The position numbers and the translations under genes are program-made. The notes beneath the pieces were generated by a model. It worked only from the letters and a program-made list of their open reading frames with translations. It made no database searches and had not been told where the DNA came from. Below, piece after piece: positions 1 through 8,245 of a stretch of DNA of 64,000 bases. Within the stretch, counting starts at the first letter, position 1; the number at the start of each line of letters is the position of its first letter. Origin of the DNA: an uncultured Opitutaceae bacterium (GTDB lineage: Bacteria > Verrucomicrobiota > Verrucomicrobiia > Opitutales > Opitutaceae); assembly GCA_903890485.1 (NCBI GenBank), contig CAITBM010000063.1:79056-143055 (forward strand). The letters are read 5' to 3'.

Positions 1-1
1 A

Positions 2-646
2 CGCATGACGGCCGCCATGGATGGCATCACCTCCTCCAGCGCCGAGATCGGAAAAATCATCAAGACGATCGACGACATCGCCTTCCAGACCAACATCCTC
101 GCCCTGAACGCTGCCGTGGAAGCCGCGCGCGCGGGTGAGGTTGGCGCCGGGTTCGCCGTGGTTGCCGAGGAGGTGCGGGCACTCGCCCTTCGCTCAGCGA
201 CCGCCGCAAAGGAGACTTCTGACAAGATCGAGACGGCCCTGCGGCGAAGCCGCGAAGGCAAGAGCACCAGCGTCGAGGTGGAGAACATGCTCGGCGGCAT
301 CGTACAGCAGGTGAAGAAGATGGATTCGCTGGTGGCGGAGATCGCGACGGCCTCGGCGGAGCAGTCCGACGGGCTGAAGCAGCTCAACACGGCGATGTCC
401 CAGATGGACAAGGTGACGCAATCCAACGCGGCCGGCGCCGAGGAGACTGCAAGCGCGGCCCACGAGCTTTCCGGGTACACCGAACTTCTCCGCAAATCCG
501 TCGAGCACTTGAACGCTTTCACAGGCACTCAGGCGAGGGCGGTTGCCCGAAGCGCCGTTTCCGTGCCCGAGGGCGCCCCGGTTTCCCCGGCACGGCCCAA
601 GGGTTCGGGCCGCGTCACCTGGACGGCCAACGGTAGCCGGTCCTGA
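2..646 (+). CDS. Methyl-accepting chemotaxis protein, C-terminal part (5' end outside window)
   Basis: The reading frame is open from the first complete codon, so the N-terminal sensor, membrane and HAMP parts lie outside the window. The visible 214 residues are the cytoplasmic signalling coiled coil. The hairpin tip is the highly conserved stretch around [20 protein letters not shown] (about residues 22-41), followed by [13 protein letters not shown], which binds CheA and CheW. A second helix with an [13 protein letters not shown] methylation segment follows. The protein ends in a short unstructured tail rich in Pro, Arg and Ser, without a CheR/CheB-docking pentapeptide that I can recognise. 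Family assignment is certain; the ligand cannot be told. Confidence 0.95.
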   Translation, partial: RMTAAMDGITSSSAEIGKIIKTIDDIAFQTNILALNAAVEAARAGEVGAGFAVVAEEVRALALRSATAAKETSDKIETALRRSREGKSTSVEVENMLGGIVQQVKKMDSLVAEIATASAEQSDGLKQLNTAMSQMDKVTQSNAAGAEETASAAHELSGYTELLRKSVEHLNAFTGTQARAVARSAVSVPEGAPVSPARPKGSGRVTWTANGSRS

Positions 647-725
647 TCGACCTAGTCCGGCTGGCTCCAAGGCCTTGCCTTGGGTCCCGGGCGATCCATT
701 GTGTCCGGTCGTGGCGGCATCGGAT

Positions 726-1115
726 ATGGGCAGGATTAGGCGCGTGCACGCGTTCGCGTGGCTATGGGAACCCATGGCGGGGGAGCCTTCGTTCCTACTG
801 CGCTCGATGTTTGGGACCAAGGCAGCTTATCTCGACGGGAAGCTCATGATCTGTTTTTCGGACGGCAAGGAACCCTGGCGCGGGCTCTTGGTGGCAACGG
901 AGCGACAGCACCACGCCTCGCTGACCGCGGAGATCGGGGACCTGCGGCCACATTCCGTCCTGCCGAAGTGGCTATACCTGCCCGATGCAGCCGACTCGTT
1001 CGAGCGGTCCGCCGAGCGGGTTGTGGAGCTGGCCCTGCACCGGGACCCGCGCATCGGGGTCGTGCCCAAGCCACACAAGACCCCGCGCCGAAAGAGCCGG
1101 GGGCCGCGGATCTAG
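726..1115 (+). CDS. TfoX N-terminal-domain-like protein
   Basis: A 129-residue soluble protein. The segment RSMFGTKAAYLDGKL (about residues 29-43) resembles the TfoX/YjbR-like N-terminal domain, whose hallmark is an MFGG...Y.DG stretch. The C terminus is strongly basic. The ATG at 726 was chosen because the upstream extension of the frame runs into the chemoreceptor gene and reads as low-complexity Pro/Arg. A later ATG at 774 is an alternative start. The stop codon overlaps the stop of the convergent xdhC gene. A role in competence is not implied; many proteins with this domain have no known function. Confidence 0.6.
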   Translation: MGRIRRVHAFAWLWEPMAGEPSFLLRSMFGTKAAYLDGKLMICFSDGKEPWRGLLVATERQHHASLTAEIGDLRPHSVLPKWLYLPDAADSFERSAERVVELALHRDPRIGVVPKPHKTPRRKSRGPRI

Positions 1116-1894
1116 GCGCAGGTGCGCTTTCGGTCCCTTAGGGTGAGCAGCTGGGAGGCGATGCTCAGGGCGATCTCATGGGGATGATTGGTTCCGAAAT
1201 CCAGGCCCACCGGGCAATGAAACTGGCCCGCGCGCGCCTCGGGCACGCCGTCGGCAATGAGCTCCTGGATCAGGATCTGCCGCTTGGCCTCGCTTCCAAT
1301 CACCCCGATGAAGGGGAAGTTCCTCTCGGTGAGGGCGCGCCTGAGGATGGGCCGGTCCGTCGTGTGCCCCATGGTCATGACGACCAGGAACGCGTCGTCG
1401 GGAAGGGAGGGCACGCACTCCTCGGGCCTTGCGGCCTCCTGGAGGGTCACGTTCTGCGCCCGGCTCAGCCTGGAAAGCCACTCCGGCCGGGAGTCGATGA
1501 CGGTGATCCTGCAGGGCAGGGGGGCCAGCACCGGGATCAGCGCCTGGGACACGTGGCCGGCGCCGAACACGGCGATATTCCAGGGGCCGGGGCCGAAGTG
1601 CGGCTCAAAGTAGAACTTCACCGATCCGCCGCAGGTCATGCCGACGTCGCCCTTCAGGGTCCACGACACGAAGCGCGGCTTGGCCTCGCCCGAGGCGAGG
1701 ATCTCGGAGGCGAGCTTCAGGGCCGCCACCTCGACCTTGCCCCCGCCGACCGTGCCCGAGTGGAGCCCGTCCGCGGTAACGAGCATCTTGGCCGCGGCGT
1801 CCTGCGGGGTGCTCCCAAGGGCCTCAACCAGGGTCACCAGGACAAAGGGCACGCCCTGGTTCTCGAGGCCCACGAGCTGCTCGTAGATCGTCAC
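1112..1894 (-). CDS. XdhC/CoxI family protein
   Basis: A 260-residue protein of the XdhC family, which in known cases prepares or inserts sulfurated molybdenum cofactor into xanthine dehydrogenase-type enzymes. The N-terminal XdhC_CoxI block has GSTPQDAAAKMLV and GTVGGGKVE. The C-terminal Rossmann-like half has FGAGHVSQALIPVL and ends with a conserved GLDFGTNHPHEIALSI segment. The start is the GTG at 1894, giving a 4-base GTGA overlap with the stop of sufT, which argues for translational coupling. No molybdenum enzyme is encoded nearby, so its client is unknown. Its place as last gene of an iron-sulfur cluster operon is sensible because such clients also carry Fe-S centres. Confidence 0.88.
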   Translation of the reverse strand: MTIYEQLVGLENQGVPFVLVTLVEALGSTPQDAAAKMLVTADGLHSGTVGGGKVEVAALKLASEILASGEAKPRFVSWTLKGDVGMTCGGSVKFYFEPHFGPGPWNIAVFGAGHVSQALIPVLAPLPCRITVIDSRPEWLSRLSRAQNVTLQEAARPEECVPSLPDDAFLVVMTMGHTTDRPILRRALTERNFPFIGVIGSEAKRQILIQELIADGVPEARAGQFHCPVGLDFGTNHPHEIALSIASQLLTLRDRKRTCA

Positions 1895-2442
1895 ACCAGG
1901 CCGAGCTTCATCTTGCCCTCCTCGCTGATCATCGACTGGTTCCACGGCGGATCCCAGGTGATGCGCACGTCGGCGTCGCCGACACCGGGCACCAGGAGAA
2001 TCTTGCCCTTGGCATCCTCGGCGATCGCAGGGCCCATGCCGCAGCCGGGGGCGGTGAGGGTCATCGCCACGTTCACCTTGAACGAGGCTTCGGGCGTCTT
2101 CTCAACGTCCATCGAGTAGACCAGCCCCAGGTCCACGATGTTCACCGGAATCTCCGGGTCGTAGACCTTGCGCAGCTGGTCCCAGAGGGCCTCCGGGTTC
2201 GGGGCGCCGTCAGCCAGGGTCGCCGCCTCGACCGAGTGGTCGGAGGCCTCCTCCCCGAGCGCATCGCCGTCCTTCCCGTCTATACGGAACAGGCCGTGGT
2301 CAGTCTGGACGGTGTAGCTGCCGCCGAGCGTCTGGTGGATCTGGATCCGGGTCCCCGTGGGAAGGAGGCTCTTCTCGCCCGAGGGGATCTGCGTTGCGGT
2401 CACCTCACGCGAGAGCACACGGTCGCGGTTCTTGGGAATCAT
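1891..2442 (-). CDS. sufT: Putative Fe-S cluster assembly protein SufT (DUF59/MIP18 domain)
   Basis: A 183-residue protein with an N-terminal extension of about 85 residues and a C-terminal MIP18/DUF59 domain starting near YDPEIPVNIVDLGLVY. The conserved cysteine lies in TAPGCGMGP (Cys134), the residue used for Fe-S handling in SufT-like proteins. It starts 17 bases after the stop of sufD and overlaps xdhC by 4 bases, so it belongs to the suf operon. SufT proteins help mature Fe-S enzymes under high demand. The N-terminal extension is typical of the SufT subfamily rather than plain PaaD/MIP18 proteins. Confidence 0.9.
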   Translation of the reverse strand: MIPKNRDRVLSREVTATQIPSGEKSLLPTGTRIQIHQTLGGSYTVQTDHGLFRIDGKDGDALGEEASDHSVEAATLADGAPNPEALWDQLRKVYDPEIPVNIVDLGLVYSMDVEKTPEASFKVNVAMTLTAPGCGMGPAIAEDAKGKILLVPGVGDADVRITWDPPWNQSMISEEGKMKLGLV

Positions 2443-2459
2443 GGGTTGGAAATCTTGTC

Positions 2460-3782
2460 TTACTTGCCGAAGCGCCGGCGGATCAGGCCGCGGATGGCCG
2501 AGTGGAGTTCCTCGTTCTCGAGCCGGGAGAGCACATCCTCGAAGAAGCCGAACACGAGGAGCTCGTGGGCGGCCTTTTCCGGTATCCCGCGCGACTTCAG
2601 GTAGAACGCCTGGTCGGCATCGATCGGGGCGCTGGTGGCCCCGTGCGTGCAGCGGACATCGTTTGCCTGGATCTCGAGCCCGGGGAGCGAGTTCGACTCG
2701 GCGTCCTCGCTGAGCATCAGGTTCCTGTTGCTCTGGTAGGCGTCGGTCTTCTGGGCGTCGGGGTCCACGACAATGAGCCCGGAGAAGATCGTGCGCGCCT
2801 TGTCCAGGAGCGCGTTCTTGTAGAGGAGGTCCGACTTGGTATTGGGGGCCTGGTGGATCTGGAGCGTCCTCTGGTCGAACTCCCGGGCCCCGGTGGCGAC
2901 CGTGAGGGCCAGCATCTCCGAGAACCCGCCGGGCGCCTGCAGCTGGCTCAGCGACTCGTGGCGGGCCTGCTTGGCGCCCAGGTGGAGGTTAAGCGACTGG
3001 ACCCGGGCGTCCCTGCGCACGACGGTCGAGTTGAACTGCATCGAGAGCGACTCCATGGACCAGCTCTGCGCGGCGACGTAGGTGATCTTCGCCCCGTGCC
3101 CCGCATAGAGGTCGTTGGCCCCGCAGGCGAAGTGGCCGAACTCGTCGTTGGAGAGGAAGTGGTCGACGATCGTCACCTTGGAGTTCTCCTCGGCGATCAC
3201 CAGCGTGTGCGGGAACACCGCCGTGCCCGGGCCCTCGGCCGAGTGGATGAGGACGATCGGCTCCTCGACCTGCACGCCGCGCGGGACGTACACGAATGCG
3301 CCGTCGGCGATAAAGGCCTCGTGGAGCGCCGCAAACTTGGCCGATCCCAGCTTCTGGGGCTGCGCCATGAAGTGCTGGCGGAAGAGCTCGGGGTGCCTCT
3401 CGGCAGCCTCCGTCAGGGTGCACACCACGACTCCGGCCGCGGCGACCGAGTCGCGGAGGGCGTTTCGGGTCCCCAGGCGGCCGTTCACGAAGGTGAGGGT
3501 GGGTTCCGCCGCGAGCGAGAACGCGCCCTTTGCCGCCTTGGCGTCCCGGGTGCTCGCCTGGTCGTGCACGTAGCCGTCCAGCTTGATCCCGGAGATCGTG
3601 CTGAACCTCCAGCTCTCGTCGGTGCGGGTCGGCATCGGGAGCGCCTCGAAGCGGGCGTAGGCGGAGCGCTTGCGCTCGTGCCAGAGGGCGGGGACCGAGG
3701 CAAGGTGCTCCGCGAAGGCGGCGGGCGTGAAGGAGCCCACGGCTGCGGTCGAGGGCGTGGTGAGGGCGGGGGCGGCGGCCAT
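2460..3782 (-). CDS. sufD: Fe-S cluster assembly scaffold subunit SufD
   Basis: A 440-residue SufD-type protein with the beta-helix core shared with SufB. The C-terminal part contains NDVRCTHGATSAPID, whose histidine (His380) corresponds to the invariant SufD histidine involved in cluster assembly. It is followed by QAFYLKSRGI and a helical tail RGLIRRRFGK. SufD pairs with SufB and SufC in the SufBC2D scaffold complex in the cytoplasm. Only three bases separate it from the sufB stop, consistent with one transcript. The length matches family members. The Ala- and Pro-rich first 15 residues are poorly conserved and the exact start could be a few codons downstream. Confidence 0.95.
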   Translation of the reverse strand: MAAAPALTTPSTAAVGSFTPAAFAEHLASVPALWHERKRSAYARFEALPMPTRTDESWRFSTISGIKLDGYVHDQASTRDAKAAKGAFSLAAEPTLTFVNGRLGTRNALRDSVAAAGVVVCTLTEAAERHPELFRQHFMAQPQKLGSAKFAALHEAFIADGAFVYVPRGVQVEEPIVLIHSAEGPGTAVFPHTLVIAEENSKVTIVDHFLSNDEFGHFACGANDLYAGHGAKITYVAAQSWSMESLSMQFNSTVVRRDARVQSLNLHLGAKQARHESLSQLQAPGGFSEMLALTVATGAREFDQRTLQIHQAPNTKSDLLYKNALLDKARTIFSGLIVVDPDAQKTDAYQSNRNLMLSEDAESNSLPGLEIQANDVRCTHGATSAPIDADQAFYLKSRGIPEKAAHELLVFGFFEDVLSRLENEELHSAIRGLIRRRFGK

Positions 3783-3785
3783 GGC

Positions 3786-5222
3786 TTAACCCACGCTCCC
3801 TTCCATCTCCAGGTCGATCAGGCGCTTGAGCTCCACGGAGTACTCCATGGGGAACTGGCGCGCCAGGTCGTTTACGAATCCGTTCACCGACAGGCTCATC
3901 GCCTGCCCCTCGGTCAGCCCGCGCTGCTGCATGTAGAAGATCTGGTCGGCGCTCACCTTGGAGACGCTCGCCTCGTGCTGGACGGCGTGGCGGTCGCCCC
4001 GGACGGTGATTGACGGGTAGGTGTCCGTCCTGCTGTTGGTGTTGATCAGGAGCGCGTCGCACTCGGTGTTGTTCTTGCAGCCCTTGAGCCCCCTCGGGAT
4101 GTGGACCACCCCGCGGTAGGTGGCGCGGCCCTGGCCCACGGAGATCGACTTGGAAACCACCGTGGAGGTGGTCTCGTCGGCCGCGTGGACCATCTTTGCC
4201 CCGGTGTCCTGGTGCTGGCCGTCGTTGGCCAGCGCGATCGAGATCACCTCGCCGCGGGCCTTGCGCCCCTTCAGCACAACGCCCGGGTATTTCATCGTGA
4301 GCCGGCTGCCGATGTTGCAGTCGATCCACTTGATCTCGCTCTCCTCGTGCGCCAGGCCGCGCTTGGTGACCAGGTTGAACACGTTGGACGACCAGTTCTG
4401 TACCGTGATGTACTGGATCTTGGCCCCCTTGAGCGCCACCAGCTCGACGACCGCGCTGTGGAGCGTCGCCGTCGAGAACTTGGGCGCCGTGCAGCCCTCC
4501 ATATAGGTGAGCTCGCTGCCTTCATCGCAGATGATGAGCGTCCGCTCAAACTGGCCGAAGTTCTCCGCGTTGATCCGGAAATAGGCCTGGAGGGGGTGGG
4601 AGACCTTGACCCCGGGCGGGACGTAGATGAACGAGCCGCCGGAGAACACAGCGCTGTTGAGCGCCGAGAACTTGTTGTCACCCGTAGGGATCACCTTGCC
4701 GAAGAACTTGCGGAAGATCTCGGGGTGCTCCCTTAAGCCCTCGGTCGAGTTCATGAAGATGACGCCCTGCTTGGCGACGGCCTCCTTGATGTTCGAGTAG
4801 GCGGCCTCGGAGTCGAACTGCGCCTCGACCCCGGCCAGGAACTTGCGCTCCTGCTCGGGAATCCCGAGACGCTCGAACGTGCGCTTGATGTCCTCGGGGA
4901 CCTCGTCCCACGTGCGCTTGGGCTTGAGGCCCTGGGAGAGGTAGTAGCGGATCTTGTCGAAGTTGATGTTCTCCAGGTCCTTGGTCGCCCAGTGCGTCGG
5001 CAGCGGCTTGGACTGGAATGTCTTCAGGGCGTTCTGGCGGAACTCCCGGATCCACGGCGCCTCCTTCTTCACCGCGGAGATGTAGTCGACGGTGCGGTCG
5101 GAGAGGCCCGTGCCCGCGTCAAAGTCGTACGTCATGTCGTACTTGAAGTTGCCGGACGTCTGGTCGATCCCGGCCACCGGGTTCTCGGCCGTTGTCTCGA
5201 GCGTGTCTGTGATTTCGGACAT
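3786..5222 (-). CDS. sufB: Fe-S cluster assembly protein SufB
   Basis: A 478-residue SufB, the subunit on which clusters are assembled in the SufBC2D complex. Near the C terminus [12 protein letters not shown] supplies Cys388 and [15 protein letters not shown] supplies Glu417, matching the cysteine and glutamate important in E. coli SufB. The sequence is close to family length and intact. A GGAGG Shine-Dalgarno sequence lies upstream of the ATG. Order is sufC-sufB-sufD-sufT. No cysteine desulfurase (SufS) or SufE/SufU gene is in this cluster, so sulfur must come from an enzyme encoded elsewhere. Confidence 0.97.
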   Translation of the reverse strand: MSEITDTLETTAENPVAGIDQTSGNFKYDMTYDFDAGTGLSDRTVDYISAVKKEAPWIREFRQNALKTFQSKPLPTHWATKDLENINFDKIRYYLSQGLKPKRTWDEVPEDIKRTFERLGIPEQERKFLAGVEAQFDSEAAYSNIKEAVAKQGVIFMNSTEGLREHPEIFRKFFGKVIPTGDNKFSALNSAVFSGGSFIYVPPGVKVSHPLQAYFRINAENFGQFERTLIICDEGSELTYMEGCTAPKFSTATLHSAVVELVALKGAKIQYITVQNWSSNVFNLVTKRGLAHEESEIKWIDCNIGSRLTMKYPGVVLKGRKARGEVISIALANDGQHQDTGAKMVHAADETTSTVVSKSISVGQGRATYRGVVHIPRGLKGCKNNTECDALLINTNSRTDTYPSITVRGDRHAVQHEASVSKVSADQIFYMQQRGLTEGQAMSLSVNGFVNDLARQFPMEYSVELKRLIDLEMEGSVG

Positions 5223-5240
5223 GGTGTTGGTCCTCCCGGT

Positions 5241-5996
5241 TTAGGCGGTTGCGAGCTCCTGCTTAACCCAGTCGTAGCCGCGGGACTCGAGCTCCAGGGC
5301 GAGCGACTTGTCGCCGCTCTTGACGATGCGCCCGTCGATCATCACGTGGACGTGGTCGGGGACGATGTAGCTGAGGAGCCTCTGGTAGTGGGTGATCAAA
5401 AGGATGCCGAGGTTCGGCCCCCTCAAGCTGTTGACGCCGTCCGAGACGATGCGCAGGGCGTCGATGTCGAGCCCGGAGTCCGTCTCGTCCATGAGCGCGA
5501 ACTTGGGCTCCAGCATGGCCATCTGCAGGATCTCGCTGCGCTTCTTCTCGCCGCCGGAAAAACCCTCGTTCACCGAGCGCGACGTGAACTTCCGGTCGAT
5601 CTTAAGGAGGTCCATCTTCTGGTAGAGGCGCTTGTAGTAGCCCGAGGCGTCGATCTCCTCGCCCTCGGCCATGCGGGCCTGGAGCGCAGCCCGGAGGAAG
5701 TTCGCGATGCTGACCCCGGGGATCTCGCTCGGGTACTGGAAAGCGAGGAAGATGCCCTCCCTGGCCCGCTCGTCGGACTCCTTCTCGAGGATCGACTTGC
5801 CGTCGATGAGGACGTCGCCCTGCGTGATCGTGTAGTCGGGATGGCCGGCGATCGCCTTGGCCATGGTCGATTTGCCGGTGCCGTTGGGCCCCATGATGGC
5901 GTGGATCTCGCCGGTATTGATCGTCAGGGTGACGCCCTTGACGATTTCCTTGTCCCCGGTGGAGACGTGAAGGTTTTTGATTTCGAGGGAGGACAT
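5241..5996 (-). CDS. sufC: Fe-S cluster assembly ATPase SufC
   Basis: A 251-residue ABC-type ATPase. Walker A is GPNGTGKST, the ABC signature is [11 protein letters not shown], and Walker B runs into [16 protein letters not shown]; the H-loop histidine is in [10 protein letters not shown]. SufC drives conformational change of SufB-SufD. The frame is open further upstream, but the ATG at 5996 is correct because it gives [11 protein letters not shown], the normal beginning of the ATPase fold, and lies 8 bases after the fur-like stop codon. First structural gene of the suf operon after the regulator. Confidence 0.97.
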   Translation of the reverse strand: MSSLEIKNLHVSTGDKEIVKGVTLTINTGEIHAIMGPNGTGKSTMAKAIAGHPDYTITQGDVLIDGKSILEKESDERAREGIFLAFQYPSEIPGVSIANFLRAALQARMAEGEEIDASGYYKRLYQKMDLLKIDRKFTSRSVNEGFSGGEKKRSEILQMAMLEPKFALMDETDSGLDIDALRIVSDGVNSLRGPNLGILLITHYQRLLSYIVPDHVHVMIDGRIVKSGDKSLALELESRGYDWVKQELATA

Positions 5997-6004
5997 GCTG
6001 AGGA

Positions 6005-6448
6005 TTAAGGTGTCGGTTGGGTCGGGGCCGTGTTGGCCTTGCCGCGGAAGATGATCTCGACCGAGGAGGCTTCGAATCCGGGGGGAAGAATGGACTTCAC
6101 CTGGTCGATGAGTCCCGCCGGCAGGTCGATGTCGTGGGTCGCGCCCGTCTTCGTGTCGTGAAAATGGGCGTGGGGGTGCAGGTTGGGGCAGTAGCGGGTC
6201 GGCCCCCTCTCGAAATTCACGGTCCGCACGAGGTCGCACTGAACCAGCGCCTCCAGGCAGTTGTAGACCGTGGCGAGCGAGATCATCGGCAGTTCTGGCT
6301 TCGCCCGCGCGAACACCTCCTCGGCTGTCGGATGATCCCGCTTCTTTAAGAGGAGGTTGTAAATCACCTCGCGCTGCGGCGTCGAGCGGAGCCCGCTGTC
6401 GGAAAGGCGCTGGGCTAGGGCTTCAGAGCTGTCGGTGTTGGATACCAT
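6005..6448 (-). CDS. Fur/PerR-family transcriptional regulator of the suf operon
   Basis: A 147-residue Fur-superfamily repressor with an N-terminal winged helix ([15 protein letters not shown]...[12 protein letters not shown]...[14 protein letters not shown]) and a C-terminal dimerisation/metal domain. The metal region reads [20 protein letters not shown]. The histidine cluster is kept, but the CxxC pair that normally binds structural zinc in Fur and PerR is absent. The ATG at 6448 is preferred; the ATG at 6466 sits directly beside the predicted -10 element. It is the first gene of the transcript, 8 bases before sufC, behind two Fur-type boxes, so autoregulation and control of Fe-S assembly by iron or peroxide is the simple reading. 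Confidence 0.9.
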   Translation of the reverse strand: MVSNTDSSEALAQRLSDSGLRSTPQREVIYNLLLKKRDHPTAEEVFARAKPELPMISLATVYNCLEALVQCDLVRTVNFERGPTRYCPNLHPHAHFHDTKTGATHDIDLPAGLIDQVKSILPPGFEASSVEIIFRGKANTAPTQPTP

Positions 6449-6466
6449 GAGCAGAGCGAACCCCAC

Positions 6467-6495
6467 TACCTAATTGGAATGGTTCTCAGTTTCAA
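6467..6495 (-). promoter_or_regulatory. Predicted sigma-70-type promoter of the fur-suf operon
   Basis: On the minus strand TTGAAA (6495-6490) is followed by a 17-base spacer and TAGGTA (6472-6467). The first matches the -35 consensus well, the second matches the -10 only moderately. The spacer contains a Fur-type box. Transcription would start near 6460, about 12 bases before the ATG at 6448. Confidence 0.5.
6474..6488 (-). promoter_or_regulatory. Fur-type operator box, promoter-proximal
   Basis: The plus strand reads TTGGAATGGTTCTCA, a 7-1-7 inverted repeat with three mismatches to TGAGAATNATTCTCA. It lies between the predicted -35 and -10 hexamers, the usual position for a repressor site. 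Confidence 0.6.
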
Positions 6496-6502
6496 CTAGG
6501 AA

Positions 6503-6517
6503 TGAGAATCATTCTAA
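6503..6517 (-). promoter_or_regulatory. Fur-type operator box, upstream
   Basis: The plus strand reads TGAGAATCATTCTAA, a 7-1-7 inverted repeat with a single mismatch to the classic Fur/Per box. It lies just upstream of the predicted -35 element, 29 bases centre to centre from the second box. An AT-rich stretch (6516-6556, including alternating TA) follows further upstream. Confidence 0.8.
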
Positions 6518-6659
6518 TTAATTACTGTAAGTATATATATATAAGATCTATAGATACCTCAATTCGAGCAAATTTTGACCTGAATTGCCTCCAAAGCAGC
6601 GAATATCCCGACTGATTTCCGGCTTTGAGCGCCAATCCGGAACTGACTCCGATCAACGC

Positions 6660-6767
6660 TTAATCACAGCGAAAGGTCATCATGCTCTCGCCCAAGATGA
6701 GGATAACCTTCTCATCGGTGATCGACCCCGCTGCTCGAATGATATGCTCGAGCTGCGATCTCGTCAT
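6660..6767 (-). pseudogene. Remnant of a nucleotidyltransferase-type toxin gene
   Basis: A 35-codon frame begins MTRSQLEHIIRAAGSI and continues TDEKVILILGES, which resembles the first 28 residues of nucleotidyltransferase-fold proteins found beside small antitoxin-like genes. In intact relatives this is followed by an ILGQFP-type segment and about 200 more residues. Here it runs into MMTFRCD and a stop. The ATG overlaps the stop of the upstream antitoxin-like gene by 4 bases (ATGA), the arrangement of an intact pair. I see no continuation of the domain in any frame down to the Fur boxes, so the toxin appears deleted rather than frameshifted. The family assignment is from memory of the sequence pattern. 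Confidence 0.6.
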
Positions 6768-7066
6768 GGGGTTTTCAGTAATTCCAATCGTTGCTCGTCC
6801 TCGAGGAATCCTCCGAAGGGCACACTTTGCCTTATGCGGTCCCCTTGGGCAGACTCATCAAGTAGCGTCGAACGCAAAGATGCCCAGGGTAGATCAAGCA
6901 AGTCCTTCCACTCGGTCCTCAGGCCAGCATTGGAATAGCGGCTGGCTTGAACCCTTGCCTTATCAAGCAACGTTGGATCTGCCTCGATTCTCTCTACGCA
7001 GGCCTCCACCAGTCGCAACAATCGCCTATCGACGTCGCCGTGCGTGGACGATGGGGAGGCCTTCAT
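6764..7066 (-). CDS. Putative antitoxin-like protein paired with a nucleotidyltransferase
   Basis: A 100-residue protein with a helical N-terminal half (LLRLVEACVERIEADPTLLD), a central KDLLDLPWASLRSTLLDES motif and a C-terminal VPFGGFLEDEQRLELL. This pattern (helix, W..LL..PW..LR..LL, P.GG.L...ER) is seen in small proteins encoded directly upstream of nucleotidyltransferase-fold partners, a presumed toxin-antitoxin arrangement. The gene is intact and ends in a 4-base overlap with the truncated partner. It lies 18 bases from the trxB stop codon on the same strand. Antitoxin function is inferred from the gene pairing only. Confidence 0.6.
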   Translation of the reverse strand: MKASPSSTHGDVDRRLLRLVEACVERIEADPTLLDKARVQASRYSNAGLRTEWKDLLDLPWASLRSTLLDESAQGDRIRQSVPFGGFLEDEQRLELLKTP

Positions 7067-7084
7067 TGCAGCCCAATCTTTGCA

Positions 7085-8032
7085 TCAACCTCCGTGTTCA
7101 GCAAGCCAACGTTCGGCGTCAATGGCGGCTTGGCAGCCCATACCGGCCGCCGTAATCGCCTGGCGGTAAACATGATCGGCGCAGTCACCCGCGACATAAA
7201 CGCCGGGAACCTTGGTCCTGACCTGCGAGCCCTCGGTCGGGACAAAGTACCCGTTGGAATCGACGTCGAGGACCGAGGCAAACGGGCCCGAGTTGGGCAC
7301 GTGGCCGATGGCGACGAAGATGCCCTTTGCCGGAAGCACCCGCTCGGCACCGGTCTTCAGGTTCCTGACCTTCAGGCCCGAGACCGCCCCCTCGCTGACG
7401 CCCTGCACCTCAAGCGGCGCAGAATCCCAGACCATCTCAATCTTTGGGTGCGAGGTCGCGCGCTCGGCCATGATTCGCGAAGCGCGCAGGGAGTCGCGGC
7501 GGTGCACCAGGTAAACCTTGCTCGCGAATCGGGTCAGGAAGAGGGCCTCCTCCGCAGCGCTGTCGCCGCCACCGATCACCGCAACCTCCATCTTCCGGTA
7601 AAACGCCCCGTCACAGGTGGCGCAGGTCGTGACGCCCTTGCCGCCGTAGAGCTCCTTTTCACCGGGGATGCCCGTCATCCGGGGCGACGCCCCGGTTGCG
7701 ATGATGACCGCCTTGGCCAGAATGGTGCGGTCCCCGCACACGAGCTTGCGGGGCATCGAGGTGAAGTCCACGGACTGGACCCAGGCCTGCTCAAAGCGGG
7801 TGCCGAACTTTGCGGCCTGCTTGCGCAGGTTGTCCATCAGCTGGAAGCCGTCCACCCCCTCGGGAAATCCCGGGAAATTCTCGACCTCGCTGGTCGTCGT
7901 CAGCTGGCCGCCCGGCAGCGGCCCCTCGATCACGAGCGGGCCCAGGTTGGCCCGGGCCGTGTACACGGCGGCCGTGAGGCCTGCGCAACCGGTGCCGACA
8001 ATGACGACGTTCTCCACTTGGGTGTTGGACAT
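7085..8032 (-). CDS. trxB: Thioredoxin reductase
   Basis: A 315-residue flavoprotein that transfers electrons from NADPH to thioredoxin. The FAD-binding loop is [19 protein letters not shown] at the N terminus, the redox-active disulfide is in CATCDGAFY near residue 135-140, the NADPH-binding loop is [13 protein letters not shown], and the second FAD motif is [15 protein letters not shown] near the C terminus. All parts of a bacterial low-molecular-weight TrxB are present. The downstream antitoxin-like gene starts 18 bases after its stop, so read-through transcription is possible. Confidence 0.96.
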   Translation of the reverse strand: MSNTQVENVVIVGTGCAGLTAAVYTARANLGPLVIEGPLPGGQLTTTSEVENFPGFPEGVDGFQLMDNLRKQAAKFGTRFEQAWVQSVDFTSMPRKLVCGDRTILAKAVIIATGASPRMTGIPGEKELYGGKGVTTCATCDGAFYRKMEVAVIGGGDSAAEEALFLTRFASKVYLVHRRDSLRASRIMAERATSHPKIEMVWDSAPLEVQGVSEGAVSGLKVRNLKTGAERVLPAKGIFVAIGHVPNSGPFASVLDVDSNGYFVPTEGSQVRTKVPGVYVAGDCADHVYRQAITAAGMGCQAAIDAERWLAEHGG

Positions 8033-8245
8033 AATAGGGTGTGACTAAGACACAGAGATGCAGTCTGGGTTCAGTGCAACTGCGGAAAGTGAACCAAAGA
8101 GGGGGGGGCCTCGGCGAGACGCTTTTAGAGCGAAATCAGGACGAAAAACTGGCCCACGGCCGGCATTGCATCGCAAATGGGTTTCATGGCATTTTAACGG
8201 AGTCCCCCAAGAGCCTACGCACCCCGTCCCTCCCAGGAGGCCCCT

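Noticed and set aside
543..725. Upstream extension of the TfoX-like frame into the chemoreceptor gene
   Set aside because: The added residues are low-complexity Pro/Arg and overlap a certain gene in another frame.
2394..4013. Long plus-strand open frame opposite sufD and sufB
   Set aside because: It is an antisense shadow typical of GC-rich DNA; the minus-strand genes are certain.
6585..7155. Two overlapping plus-strand frames opposite the antitoxin-like gene
   Set aside because: The minus-strand frame carries a coherent family pattern and a 4-base overlap with its partner stump.
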